Assembly: GCA_903889815.1 (NCBI GenBank)
Contig: CAISYX010000340.1
Coordinates: forward strand, 1 to 14,104
Length of the DNA: 14,104 bases
Direction of reading: 5' to 3'
DNA from: an uncultured Gammaproteobacteria bacterium
Lineage (GTDB): Bacteria; Pseudomonadota; Gammaproteobacteria; Pseudomonadales; Pseudohongiellaceae
Shown: piece after piece, positions 7,009-14,104 of the stretch
Numbering within the stretch: the stretch's first letter is position 1
Layout: each line of letters starts with the position of its first letter
Program-made: the position numbers and the translations under genes
The notes under the pieces: generated by a model
Databases searched by the model: none
Told to the model about the DNA's origin: nothing
What the model saw: only the letters and a program-made list of their open reading frames with translations

Positions 7009-8294
7009 GGCACGTTCTCGTAGAATTGAAGGACAAGGGCATAGGTGCGACCAAGGGCGCCGCGGTTTTCTGCGATGAGGGCGCGACCCGCGTGGCCCAT
7101 GCGCTCGCGCAGCGCCGGGTCGAGGCAGGCAGCGGTGATGGCTGTGGCGAGGGCTTTTTCATCGGCCACTGTCTGCAGGGCACCCGCTTCCTCCAGTTGC
7201 TCACAGATGGTCTGGAAGTTGAACTGCGAGGGGCCGACGAACACGGGCAGCCCCATGGCCGCGGGCTCCAGGACATTGTGGCAGCCGGTGTTCACCAGAC
7301 TGCCGCCCACGAAGGCGATGTCAGCCACACTGAAATAAGTGAGCATCTCGCCCATGGAATCGCCCAGAAAAACATGGGTGAGCGGCGTCGCCGGCAGGCC
7401 CTCGCTGCGCCGCACCACGGTCAGCCCCTTGTCGGCACACAGCTTCGCCACCGCCTTGAAGCGTTCCGGGTGACGTGGCACCAACAGCAGAAGCAGCCTG
7501 GGCACCTGCGCCAGGCACAGCGTGTAGGCGTCGAGCACTTTCTCTTCCTCGCCCTCGCGGGTGCTGGCGGCAATCAGAACCGGCCGCTCACCTTCCAGCA
7601 GGGCCTGCAATGCGCGCTGCTTTTCTGCGAGGGTGTCCGGCAATTCGATCTCAAACTTGATGCTGCCGGTGATCTGTAATTGCCTGGCGGCAACGCCCAG
7701 GCGCACGAAACGCTCGGCATCGTTGCGGGCCTGGGCGGCGATGCAGTCGATCTGCTGCAGCATGGGCTTGCCCAGTGCCGGAAACTTCTCATAGCCCCGG
7801 GCCGATTTTTCGGACAGCCGCGCGTTGGCCACGATCACCCGACCGCCGCTCTGCTTCGTGTAATGAATGATGTTGGGCCACAACTCCGTTTCCATGATCA
7901 CCAGCAGGCGGGGCTGGAAGCGGGACAGGAAATTGCGCACGGCCCAGGGATGGTCGTAGGGCGCGTACACATGACACACGTCGTCTGCGAACATGTCACG
8001 CACACGCTCCGATCCCGTGGGTGTCATGGTGGTGACGACGATGGGGATGCCGGGATGCTCGCTGCGCAGCTTGCGGATCAAGGGGGCGGCGGCGATGGAC
8101 TCGCCCACCGATACAGCGTGTACCCACAGCCACTGACCGCGCAGGGCCTGCTGCGCGGGGCTCAGCGCGACGAAGCCGAAGCGTTCCGCCCAGCGCCGGG
8201 CATAGGCCGGGGCCTTGAGCGAGCGCCACAGCAGCCGCAGAACAATCAAGGGCAGAATGAGGGTGAACAGCAGGTTGTAGGTGAATCGATTCAC
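7005..8294 (-). CDS. waaA: 3-deoxy-D-manno-octulosonic acid (Kdo) transferase
   Basis: A 429-residue GT-B glycosyltransferase (GT30), anchored in the inner membrane and facing the cytoplasm. It transfers Kdo from CMP-Kdo to lipid IVA, the first step of LPS core assembly, and is normally essential. Residues 7-23 form the N-terminal membrane helix. RRWAERFG holds Glu37, matching the catalytic glutamate of the family. HAVSVGES (59-66), METELWPN (134-141), GDSMGEM (311-317) and GGSLVNTGCHNVLEPAA (330-346) are family blocks; the last usually reads GGHN where this has GCHN. The frame is open to an ATG at 8387, but the 31 extra residues are Arg/Pro/Ala-rich and unlike WaaA. I choose GTG at 8294, giving VNRFTYNLLF, at the usual WaaA N-terminus. 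There is no strong ribosome binding site. The stop overlaps the next start by ATGA, so the two genes are co-transcribed. Confidence 0.95.
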   Translation of the reverse strand: MNRFTYNLLFTLILPLIVLRLLWRSLKAPAYARRWAERFGFVALSPAQQALRGQWLWVHAVSVGESIAAAPLIRKLRSEHPGIPIVVTTMTPTGSERVRDMFADDVCHVYAPYDHPWAVRNFLSRFQPRLLVIMETELWPNIIHYTKQSGGRVIVANARLSEKSARGYEKFPALGKPMLQQIDCIAAQARNDAERFVRLGVAARQLQITGSIKFEIELPDTLAEKQRALQALLEGERPVLIAASTREGEEEKVLDAYTLCLAQVPRLLLLLVPRHPERFKAVAKLCADKGLTVVRRSEGLPATPLTHVFLGDSMGEMLTYFSVADIAFVGGSLVNTGCHNVLEPAAMGLPVFVGPSQFNFQTICEQLEEAGALQTVADEKALATAITAACLDPALRERMGHAGRALIAENRGALGRTYALVLQFYENVP

Positions 8295-8369
8295 AGGTCT
8301 GGTCTTTGTCCGGTTGGGCCGCCGGGCGGGGCGGAGGGCGGCGGCCGGGGGGTTTCCGGCGGGCTGCCA

Positions 8370-8378
8370 TGCTACCAT
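8370..8378 (+). promoter_or_regulatory. Possible extended -10 element for the FAD oxidoreductase operon
   Basis: TG-C-TACCAT matches the -10 consensus at 4 of 6 bases and has the TG extension, followed by GCGCGC. No convincing -35 box is visible. The start of transcription would be near 8385, leaving a leader of about 70 bases before the ATG at 8457. Confidence 0.3.
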
Positions 8379-8414
8379 TGCGCGCACTTTCGGCGGCGGG
8401 CAAAGGCCTGACGC

Positions 8415-8423
8415 ACTGTAGCA
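8415..8423 (-). promoter_or_regulatory. Possible extended -10 element for waaA and the fusion gene
   Basis: On the minus strand TG-C-TACAGT (8423-8415) is an extended -10 element with no clear -35 box. Transcription would start near 8408 and give a GC-rich leader of about 115 bases before the waaA GTG. It faces the plus-strand element at 8370-8378. Confidence 0.35.
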
Positions 8424-8456
8424 AACTTTTACCAGACAAGGTTAGCCGGGCCGGGC

Positions 8457-9695
8457 ATGCAGCAAACGCGCAGTACAGTGACAACAGACATCGTGATCTT
8501 CGGCGGCGGCATTGCCGGGCTGTGGCTGCTGAATCGGCTGCAGCAGCAAGGCCTGGATGTCATCCTGCTGGAAAGTGCCGGCCTGGGGGGCGGGCAGTCG
8601 CTGGCGTCCCAGGGCATCATTCACGGCGGCCTGAAATATGCGCTCAACGGCGTGCTCAGCCCCGCCAGCAGCGCCATTGCCGGGATGCCCGAGCGCTGGC
8701 GCCGCTGCCTGCAGGGCGAAGGCGACGTCGACCTGCGCGGCTGCCAGGTGCTGGCCCCGCACTACTTCATGTGGTCGGGCGGCGGTTACCGCTCCCGTCT
8801 GAAGTCTTTCCTCGGCAGCAAGGCACTGCGGGGCAGGATCGATGCCCTTACACCCGCGCAGTACCCCGCCTTCTTCCGCAACCAGCCGCTGGAAGGCGCC
8901 TTGTACCAGCTGACCGACTTCGTGCTGGACACCCCTTCGCTGCTTGGCCACCTGGTGGCCCCGCACCGCGCGCGGATCTTTCAGGTGCCGGCCCAGGCGG
9001 TGACAGCGGCGCACAGCGAGAGCGGCGCGCTGCAGCATCTGGTGCTGACCTCTGCACTGGGAGAACTTTTGACACTGCAGGCACAGCGCTACATATTGGC
9101 CGCCGGAGAAGGGAACGCCGACCTGATAACGCTGCTGGGGGGCGCCGAGAGAGACTCCCTTCCCGCCATGCAGACCCGTCCGCTGCACATGGTGTACCTG
9201 CAAGTGACGGCGCCCGATCCGGCCTTCGTGCACTGCATCGGCGACAGTTTCGGCATGACGCCAAGGCTGACCATCACCTCGCACCCCGACGGCGCGGGCG
9301 GCTGGGTGTGGTATCTGGGGGGCGAGATCGCCGAGAGCGGCATGCAGCGCAGCCCCCAGGAGCAGCAGGCCGAGGCAGCGCGCCAGTTGGCCGCTACCTT
9401 CCCCTGGGTGGACTTCAGCGGCGCCCGCTGGGGCAGCTTCTTCATCAACCGCGCAGAGCCACGCCTCTCCAACCTGCAGCGTCCGGACACCGCCTACCTG
9501 GAGGCCAGCGGCCCATTGCTGGTGACCTGGCCCACCAAGTTGACGCTGACGCCAGATCTGGGGGACAGCGTGTGTGCGGAACTGGCCCGTCAGGGCATTT
9601 CCCCTCTGGCGCACGGCCACCCGGCAGGCGCCGCACTGGCCCCGCACTTTCCATATCCGGGCATTGCCACACCCCGCTGGGAGGCGGCGCCATGA
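8457..9695 (+). CDS. FAD-dependent oxidoreductase (DAO/glycerol-3-phosphate oxidase-like)
   Basis: A 412-residue flavoprotein of the DAO fold. DIVIFGGGIAGLWLL (11-25) is the Rossmann dinucleotide motif (G16, G18, G21), with Glu39 at the end of the second strand to hold the ribose. GGGQSLASQGIIHGGLKY (44-61) is the flavin-binding block seen in DAO-family oxidases. No signal peptide or membrane helix is visible, so it is probably cytosolic. Its substrate cannot be told from sequence. The 3' end overlaps the aldo/keto reductase start by ATGA, so the two proteins are made together. From memory, Pseudomonas genomes carry a similar FAD-protein/aldo-keto-reductase pair near waaA (PA4991-PA4992 in PAO1). 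The ribosome binding site before ATG 8457 is weak; a GTG seven codons in is an alternative start. Confidence 0.85.
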   Translation: MQQTRSTVTTDIVIFGGGIAGLWLLNRLQQQGLDVILLESAGLGGGQSLASQGIIHGGLKYALNGVLSPASSAIAGMPERWRRCLQGEGDVDLRGCQVLAPHYFMWSGGGYRSRLKSFLGSKALRGRIDALTPAQYPAFFRNQPLEGALYQLTDFVLDTPSLLGHLVAPHRARIFQVPAQAVTAAHSESGALQHLVLTSALGELLTLQAQRYILAAGEGNADLITLLGGAERDSLPAMQTRPLHMVYLQVTAPDPAFVHCIGDSFGMTPRLTITSHPDGAGGWVWYLGGEIAESGMQRSPQEQQAEAARQLAATFPWVDFSGARWGSFFINRAEPRLSNLQRPDTAYLEASGPLLVTWPTKLTLTPDLGDSVCAELARQGISPLAHGHPAGAALAPHFPYPGIATPRWEAAP

Positions 9696-10516
9696 GCCAC
9701 CAGTTCCCGGCACCCCTGCCCCGACGCACCCTTGGCAGCACCGGCCTTGGGGTGTCCTGCCTCGGGCTGGGCACGGTGAAGATCGGCCGCAATGAGGGAG
9801 TCAAATACCCGGCCGGCTTCCAGCTTCCGGACGATGCACGGGTGCGGGACATCCTGGCCCTGTGCCGTGACGCCGGCATGAACCTGATCGATACCGCGCC
9901 GGCCTACGGCAGCAGCGAGGAGCGCCTGGGCGCTCTGCTGACGCAGCGGCAGGACTGGGTAATCTGCTCCAAGGTGGGGGAAGAATTCAGCGCAGGACAC
10001 TCCCACTTCGACTTCAGCGCCGCCCATGTGCGCCGCAGCATCGAGCGCAGCCTGCGACGCCTGAAGACAGACTATCTGGACATCGTGCTGATTCACTCCG
10101 ACGGGCAGGACGAGGCGCTGCTGCGCGATGGCGAGTGTCTGGAAGCGCTGCAGCGCTGCCGTGACGCGGGGCTGTTGCGCGCCATCGGCATGTCCACCAA
10201 GACGGTGGCTGGCGGGCTGCTGGCGGTGGCAAAGACCGATGTGGTGATGGTGACCTTCAACCCTGACGCGCAGGAAGACGCAGCGGTAATCGGTCATGCC
10301 CACGCACTGCACAAGGGCGTGCTCATCAAGAAGGCCTTGAACAGCGGTCACGCCGCCACGCCGCACACTGGTCCGAGGGAGGCCGACCCCGTGCAGCGCA
10401 ATCTCGACTTCATCTTCGCCCAGCCGGGCATCAGCGCGGTCATCATCGGCAGCATCACCCCGGGGCATCTGCGACACAACATCGAGGCAGCACTGCGCGC
10501 CACGGCACCCCGCTGA
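9692..10516 (+). CDS. Aldo/keto reductase family protein
   Basis: A 274-residue TIM-barrel oxidoreductase using NAD(P)H. The catalytic tetrad is complete: Asp67 and Tyr72 (LIDTAPAYGSSEERLG), Lys94 (ICSKVGE) and His135 (DIVLIHSDG). RRTLGSTGLGVSCLGLGT (11-28) is the typical entry strand. The C-terminal cofactor-binding part is short but recognisable (GISAVIIGSITPGHLRHN, 246-263). At 274 residues it is shorter than many in the family (about 300-340). It overlaps the FAD oxidoreductase gene by four bases, so a shared pathway is likely, for example an aldehyde or ketone made by one enzyme and used by the other, but neither substrate is known. It converges with sppA across only 21 bases. Confidence 0.9.
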   Translation: MSHQFPAPLPRRTLGSTGLGVSCLGLGTVKIGRNEGVKYPAGFQLPDDARVRDILALCRDAGMNLIDTAPAYGSSEERLGALLTQRQDWVICSKVGEEFSAGHSHFDFSAAHVRRSIERSLRRLKTDYLDIVLIHSDGQDEALLRDGECLEALQRCRDAGLLRAIGMSTKTVAGGLLAVAKTDVVMVTFNPDAQEDAAVIGHAHALHKGVLIKKALNSGHAATPHTGPREADPVQRNLDFIFAQPGISAVIIGSITPGHLRHNIEAALRATAPR

Positions 10517-10537
10517 GCCGGCCGCAAGCCTGCGCGT

Positions 10538-12379
10538 TTAGCGGCTGTCCTGACCCAGAAACCCGCAGAACTCGCACGCACTGTAAAGGTCCCGCGGATC
10601 ATTGAAGCGCGCCAGTGTGCTCACGCTTTGCAGTGTCTGCTGCACGCCGGAGCGCATCAGGCCCTGCAGCCAGGGCGCTTCCCCCAGCGTCGTCATGCCG
10701 AAATTGCGGATCAGTTCCTGAGTGAATTGTTCACCGGGCGTCAGCGGTTTCTCGATGTAGCGCCACTCGTAATTGTCCAGCACGGCCAGGCGCGCGGCGG
10801 CCGTGATGGCATCGTCCAGCTCTCCGAGATTGTCCACCAGCCCGAACGCCAGCGCCTGCGAGCCACTCCATATCTGCCCCTGGGCTACCGCGTCCACCTG
10901 TTCGATGCTGAGGTTGCGACCGTCTGATACCAGCTGCAGGAAGCGCCGGTAACCATCCTCGACGCTCGCCTGCAGCACTGTGGCCATGGCCTCGCTCATG
11001 CCCGTCAGAGGATCGGCGCGGGTCAGCGGCGTGGTGCTCACGCCATCGGCGCGCACTCCCAGTTTGCCGAGCCCCTCCTCCACCGTCGGCACCAGGCCGA
11101 AGATGCCGATGGAGCCGGTGACGGTCGCGGGCGACGCCCAGATTTCGTCGGCCATGGCGGAAATCCAGTAGCCGCCTGACGCCGCCGTGCCCCCCATCGA
11201 GACCACCAGTGGCTTGCCGGATTCCTGCAACTGCTCCAGTTCCTGGCGGATCAGCTCCGAGGCCAGCGCCGAGCCGCCGGGGGAATCCACCCGCAGCACC
11301 ACGGCCTTGATGCGCTCGTCGCGCCGGGCGTCGCGGATCAGTGCCACCAGACTGTCCGCGCCTATCGCGCCACGGGGCTGTTCCCCCATGTCGATGGTGC
11401 CCTCGGCGACGATGACGCCGACCTCACTCGCGGCCGGCAACTGGGGGAAGTGGCTGGCGAGCAGGAAGTCCTGGTAGGAGATGGTGCGGGGATTGCCGCC
11501 CGCGGCGCCGGCCAGCGCGCTGAGCCGAGCACGGAACTGCGGCTGGCTGACCAGCTCGTCCACCAGCCCGTGTTCCAGTGCCACACGCGCCGTGTCGCCG
11601 CCCACCGCCAGCAGATGCGCCGGGTAGTCGTTCGCGTAGGAGCGCAGCGCCTCCGGCGTAATGCCCCGGTTGGCGGCCACCTGGTTCAGATAGCGCGCCC
11701 ACAGCTCGTCCACCAGCTGCTGCATGTTGGCGCGGGAGAGGTCGGACATGCCGTCCAGCGAGAACGGCTCAACCGCCGCCTTGTGGGTGCCGACGCGGAA
11801 GATGTGAACATTGATGCCCAGTTTCTCCAGCAGGCTGGCGAAATACAGCTGACTGCCGCCATAGCCCGGCAGCATCAGCTGCCCCATGGGATGCAGGTAG
11901 ACAGTGTCCGCCCAGGACGCCAGGAAATACTGCGCCTGGCTGTAGTAGTCGCCATGGGCGATGAGGGACTTGCCGCTCTCCCGGTAGCGCTCCAGCGCCG
12001 CACCCAGAGTCTCCAGCACTGCAGGCGCGACGGCGGTCAGCTCGGTCAGATCCAGCACCACGCCGCGGATGCGGGGATCGGTGGCGGCGTGTTCCAGCGT
12101 GTCCAGCACATCGCGCAGGGGAGTGGCCGTGACCTCGGCACTGCCCAGCAGCAGGCTCTGCGGATCAAGCAGGCCGGGCTGCTCGACGATGGCGCCTTTG
12201 GGGTCGAGTATGACCAGCCCGTCTTCTGGCACCTGCACCCTGGCCGGCCCGCTGAACAACAGGCTCAGCAGCACGATCAGGAACAGCAGGAAGAAAAGGC
12301 GGCCAAAGAACACCCGCAGGGCATCGAGGATGCGCCCGAGCAACCTGAAGAAGCGGCCGGTCAGTGAGCGTAGAGACAT
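10538..12379 (-). CDS. sppA: Signal peptide peptidase SppA, 67-kDa long form
   Basis: A 613-residue inner-membrane serine protease (S49) that degrades signal peptides left after protein export; E. coli SppA has 618. A membrane helix lies at about residues 26-43 (RLFFLLFLIVLLSLLF), with a basic N-terminal tail inside and the protease in the periplasm. The long form has two tandem S49 domains. The N-terminal one supplies the general base, Lys200 (RVGTHKAAVEPF); the C-terminal one supplies the nucleophile, Ser401 (GGTAASGGYWIS), in line with E. coli Lys209 and Ser409. The C-terminus ends with CEFC (about 602-605), and the family often has a cysteine pair there. ATG 12379 is preceded by AGGA at 7-base spacing. 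The frame opens 25 codons earlier at 12454, but that start falls inside the promoter. Confidence 0.96.
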   Translation of the reverse strand: MSLRSLTGRFFRLLGRILDALRVFFGRLFFLLFLIVLLSLLFSGPARVQVPEDGLVILDPKGAIVEQPGLLDPQSLLLGSAEVTATPLRDVLDTLEHAATDPRIRGVVLDLTELTAVAPAVLETLGAALERYRESGKSLIAHGDYYSQAQYFLASWADTVYLHPMGQLMLPGYGGSQLYFASLLEKLGINVHIFRVGTHKAAVEPFSLDGMSDLSRANMQQLVDELWARYLNQVAANRGITPEALRSYANDYPAHLLAVGGDTARVALEHGLVDELVSQPQFRARLSALAGAAGGNPRTISYQDFLLASHFPQLPAASEVGVIVAEGTIDMGEQPRGAIGADSLVALIRDARRDERIKAVVLRVDSPGGSALASELIRQELEQLQESGKPLVVSMGGTAASGGYWISAMADEIWASPATVTGSIGIFGLVPTVEEGLGKLGVRADGVSTTPLTRADPLTGMSEAMATVLQASVEDGYRRFLQLVSDGRNLSIEQVDAVAQGQIWSGSQALAFGLVDNLGELDDAITAAARLAVLDNYEWRYIEKPLTPGEQFTQELIRNFGMTTLGEAPWLQGLMRSGVQQTLQSVSTLARFNDPRDLYSACEFCGFLGQDSR

Positions 12380-12424
12380 GGAAGTTCCTGTAGGGACGAT
12401 GTAAATCCTGAAAAGCGTGTCGCG

Positions 12425-12454
12425 AGTATAGAAGCACGGCCCGAACCCTGGCAA
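12425..12454 (-). promoter_or_regulatory. Sigma70 promoter of sppA
   Basis: On the minus strand TTGCCA (12454-12449), an 18-base spacer and TATACT (12430-12425) each match the consensus at five of six positions. Transcription would start near 12418, leaving a leader of about 39 bases with the AGGA ribosome binding site. This gives sppA its own promoter, separate from chrA upstream, and rules out the longer reading frame as the start. Confidence 0.7.
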
Positions 12455-12472
12455 TGCGCAGCCAGAGCGAAG

Positions 12473-13777
12473 TCAGACCAGCAGCGTCCAGCCCATGCCC
12501 AGCAGCGCGCAGGTGCCCAGCATCGCCAGCATGGGCAGGCGCAGCAGGAACAGCAACCCGAATGCGATCACGGACAGCAGCAACTCGGGCAGGTTGACAC
12601 TGGGGAACACCGGCAACTGCATGTCGAGTCCGAAAGACGTGACTTGCAGTGTCTGCCGGAACAACAGATTCAGCGCGAACCACATGGCCAGATTGGCGAT
12701 CACCCCCACCACGGCGGCGGTGATGGCGGACAATGCCGCCGAGAGCGCCTTCTGGCTGCGCAGTCGATCCACATGGGGCGCCCCGGCAAAAATCCACACG
12801 AAGCACGGCAGGAAGGTCACCCAGGTAGTGAGCAGCGCGCCGAGAGTGGCGGCCCACAACGAAGGCTCGGCACCGGCCTGCCGCCAGGCCCCCAGAAAAC
12901 CGACGAACTGCGTGACCAGAATCAGCGGGCCCGGCGTGGTCTCTGCCAGGCCGAGGCCGTCCAGCATCTCGCCGGGCGCCAGCCACTGGTATTGCTCCAC
13001 GCCCTGCTGGGCCACATAACTGAGCACCGCGTAAGCACCGCCGAAGGTCACCACTGCCATGCGCGAGAAGAAGTCAGCAATCTGCGTGTACACACTCGCC
13101 GGCCCCAGCAGCAGATGGAGTCCGCCCACTGTACCAAGCCACAACAGCAGGCAGATCAGCGCGGCGCGCCGGGTGCCCGGGCGCTCGTCGGGCGCCGGCA
13201 TGGCCACCACCTGGGCGGATGGGCTCACAGCTGGCTGGCTGCCGAGGCGGGCACTGAGGTAGCCAATCACCCCGGCACCAAGCACCACTGCGGGAAACGG
13301 CAGCGCAAACGCAAACAGCGCCAGGAACCCGGCAACTGCCAGGCTCACCTGCAGCGGCCCGCGCAGGGCGCGACGGGCAATGCGCAGCAGAGCCTGCACG
13401 ACGATGGCCAGCACCGCCGCCTTCATGCCGAAGAACAGGCCTTCGACAGCCCGCAGATCCCCCAGCAGCACGTAGAGCCACGACAGACACAGAATGGCGA
13501 AGGCCCCGGGCAGGATGAACAGCAGTCCTGCCACCAGGCCGCCGCGCACACCGTGCAGCAGCCAGCCGATGTAGGTCGCGAGCTGCTGCGCCTCGGGGCC
13601 GGGCAGCAACATGCAGTAGTTGAGTGCGTGCAGGAAGCGGGCCTCGTCGAGCCAGCGCTTTTCCTCGACGATGAGCCGGTGCATGAGGGCGATCTGTCCG
13701 GCGGGGCCCCCGAAGCTGAGCAGGCCGATGCGCCACCAGAGGGAGAGGGCGTCCTTGAAATTGACGGTGGGGGTCAC
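12473..13777 (-). CDS. chrA: Chromate-type anion transporter, two-domain CHR family
   Basis: A 434-residue polytopic inner-membrane protein of the long CHR family, in which two homologous domains are fused. Domain 1 (about 10-180) has SFGGPAGQIALMH (21-33) and LPGPEAQQLATYIGW (58-72). Domain 2 (about 205-434) has TFGGAYAVLSYV (244-255) and ETTPGPLILVTQFVGFLGAW (279-298). The hydrophilic stretch at about 181-205 joins them. Family members export chromate by proton exchange; some are implicated in sulfate transport, so the substrate here is inferred. The start is GTG 13777, preceded by AGGA at good spacing. The frame is open to 13957, but the 60 extra residues are not CHR-like. TACAAT (13799-13794) could be a -10 box but leaves a very short leader. 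No chrB-like regulator lies next to it. Confidence 0.92.
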   Translation of the reverse strand: MTPTVNFKDALSLWWRIGLLSFGGPAGQIALMHRLIVEEKRWLDEARFLHALNYCMLLPGPEAQQLATYIGWLLHGVRGGLVAGLLFILPGAFAILCLSWLYVLLGDLRAVEGLFFGMKAAVLAIVVQALLRIARRALRGPLQVSLAVAGFLALFAFALPFPAVVLGAGVIGYLSARLGSQPAVSPSAQVVAMPAPDERPGTRRAALICLLLWLGTVGGLHLLLGPASVYTQIADFFSRMAVVTFGGAYAVLSYVAQQGVEQYQWLAPGEMLDGLGLAETTPGPLILVTQFVGFLGAWRQAGAEPSLWAATLGALLTTWVTFLPCFVWIFAGAPHVDRLRSQKALSAALSAITAAVVGVIANLAMWFALNLLFRQTLQVTSFGLDMQLPVFPSVNLPELLLSVIAFGLLFLLRLPMLAMLGTCALLGMGWTLLV

Positions 13778-14104
13778 TGAAATCCTAGTGGCAATTGTAA
13801 GTGTTGCGTCGACGGTCGGAGGCTCCGAGGGCGTGGGGCCAACAAGGGGACTCGCTGCGCCGCCATTGTTGCAGTAACGGATTGAGAGCGGCGGAGTCCT
13901 TCGGCGAGGCATGAGGAAGCGTCCACAACCCGTGCTTTCGCGTTCTTCAGTACTCAAGCAGAATGCTGCTCCATCGCGCTCACCCCCGCCTCATCCCCGG
14001 ACTGACACGCCCGCCCGGCCTGTGGGAGCGGACCCTGCCCGCGAACCGCTGCACTCAGGAGTCGTGCCGGGGCCAGCCCTTGAAGGACCGTCAGCCGCCT
14101 GGAT
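13778..14104. other. Gene-free stretch upstream of chrA
   Basis: I see no credible coding sequence in these 327 bases on either strand. The only open frame is the 5' extension of chrA to 13957, which lacks family similarity. The stretch holds the chrA ribosome binding site, a possible -10 box at 13794-13799, and one REP-like element at 14021-14045. No tRNA, attachment site or terminator was recognised. Confidence 0.6.
14021..14045 (+). repeat. REP-like element, degenerate stem
   Basis: The stretch begins TGTGGGAGCGGACCCTGCCC and runs on to GCGAA. It keeps both ends of the Pseudomonas-type REP core seen at 4698-4721 but has ACCCT in the centre, so the hairpin is weaker (GCGG against CCGC). 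It shares the TGTGGGAGCGG and CCTGCCC blocks with the copy at 2483-2504. Confidence 0.65.

Noticed and set aside
8295..8387. 31-codon upstream extension of waaA to ATG 8387
   Set aside because: The residues are Arg/Pro/Ala-rich without WaaA similarity, and the membrane helix expected at the N-terminus starts right after GTG 8294.
8306..9691. Long plus-strand frame running from 8306 into the aldo/keto reductase
   Set aside because: Before 9692 it is an Arg/Ala/Pro-rich shadow of the FAD oxidoreductase; only the part from the ATG at 9692 is the real reductase.
8442..9713. 423-codon minus-strand frame opposite the FAD oxidoreductase
   Set aside because: It is rich in Gly, Ala, Gln, His and Arg with no family motif, while the plus strand holds a clear flavoprotein.
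10514..10545. Possible terminator between the aldo/keto reductase gene and sppA
   Set aside because: AGCCG and CGGCT arms exist but the stem is short, the loop is long and no T-run follows.
12380..12454. 25-codon upstream extension of sppA
   Set aside because: It would start inside the -35 box of a good promoter, whereas ATG 12379 has AGGA at proper spacing and the usual SppA N-terminus.
13778..13957. 60-codon upstream extension of chrA
   Set aside because: It is not CHR-like, while GTG 13777 has a clear AGGA and gives the usual length of the two-domain family.

Overview
The window is high-GC, tightly packed DNA from a Gammaproteobacterium, most likely Pseudomonadales or a close relative (Pseudomonas or Alcanivorax type). 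The reasons are the proteobacterial gene set (WaaA, long-form SppA, PepQ, TesB), extended -10 style promoters, and three copies of a short palindromic REP-like element (core GGAGCGGGC..GCCCGC) of the kind scattered through Pseudomonas genomes. This placement is inferred from recognition only; no search was run. There are no phage genes, insertion sequences, CRISPR arrays, tRNAs or rRNAs.

Layout, left to right. The start of an exported lipocalin-like protein (1-412, -, cut by the window edge) diverges from tesB, an acyl-CoA thioesterase II (571-1440, +). A glutathione S-transferase (1489-2175, -) follows, preceded by what looks like the N-terminal stump of a cupin gene (2189-2401, -). A REP-like element lies between this stump and pepQ, an Xaa-Pro dipeptidase (2550-3893, +). 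A VIT/CCC1-family membrane transporter gene (3983-4675, +) is broken by one in-frame TAG. A REP element (4698-4721) separates it from the convergent gene to its right.

The centre holds the most unusual gene: one ORF (4717-7008, -) that encodes a signal peptide, a complete class D (OXA-type) beta-lactamase domain and a complete M20 metallo-dipeptidase domain. Its start codon overlaps the waaA stop codon (7005-8294, -), so the fusion appears translationally coupled to the Kdo transferase of lipid A-core synthesis. Its stop codon lies inside the REP element. Divergent from waaA is a two-gene operon of an FAD-dependent oxidoreductase and an aldo/keto reductase (8457-10516, +), overlapping by ATGA.

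The right end has sppA (10538-12379, -), with its own good sigma70 promoter, and chrA, a two-domain chromate-type transporter (12473-13777, -). The last 327 bases hold no gene, only a third REP-like element.

Functionally this is mostly housekeeping and envelope maintenance: LPS core, signal-peptide degradation, dipeptide turnover and detoxification. The beta-lactamase/dipeptidase fusion adds a probable periplasmic enzyme that links beta-lactam (or peptidoglycan-like substrate) handling to peptide or amide hydrolysis. The two decayed genes (cupin, VIT) and the REP copies show that the flanks of the core genes are still turning over.
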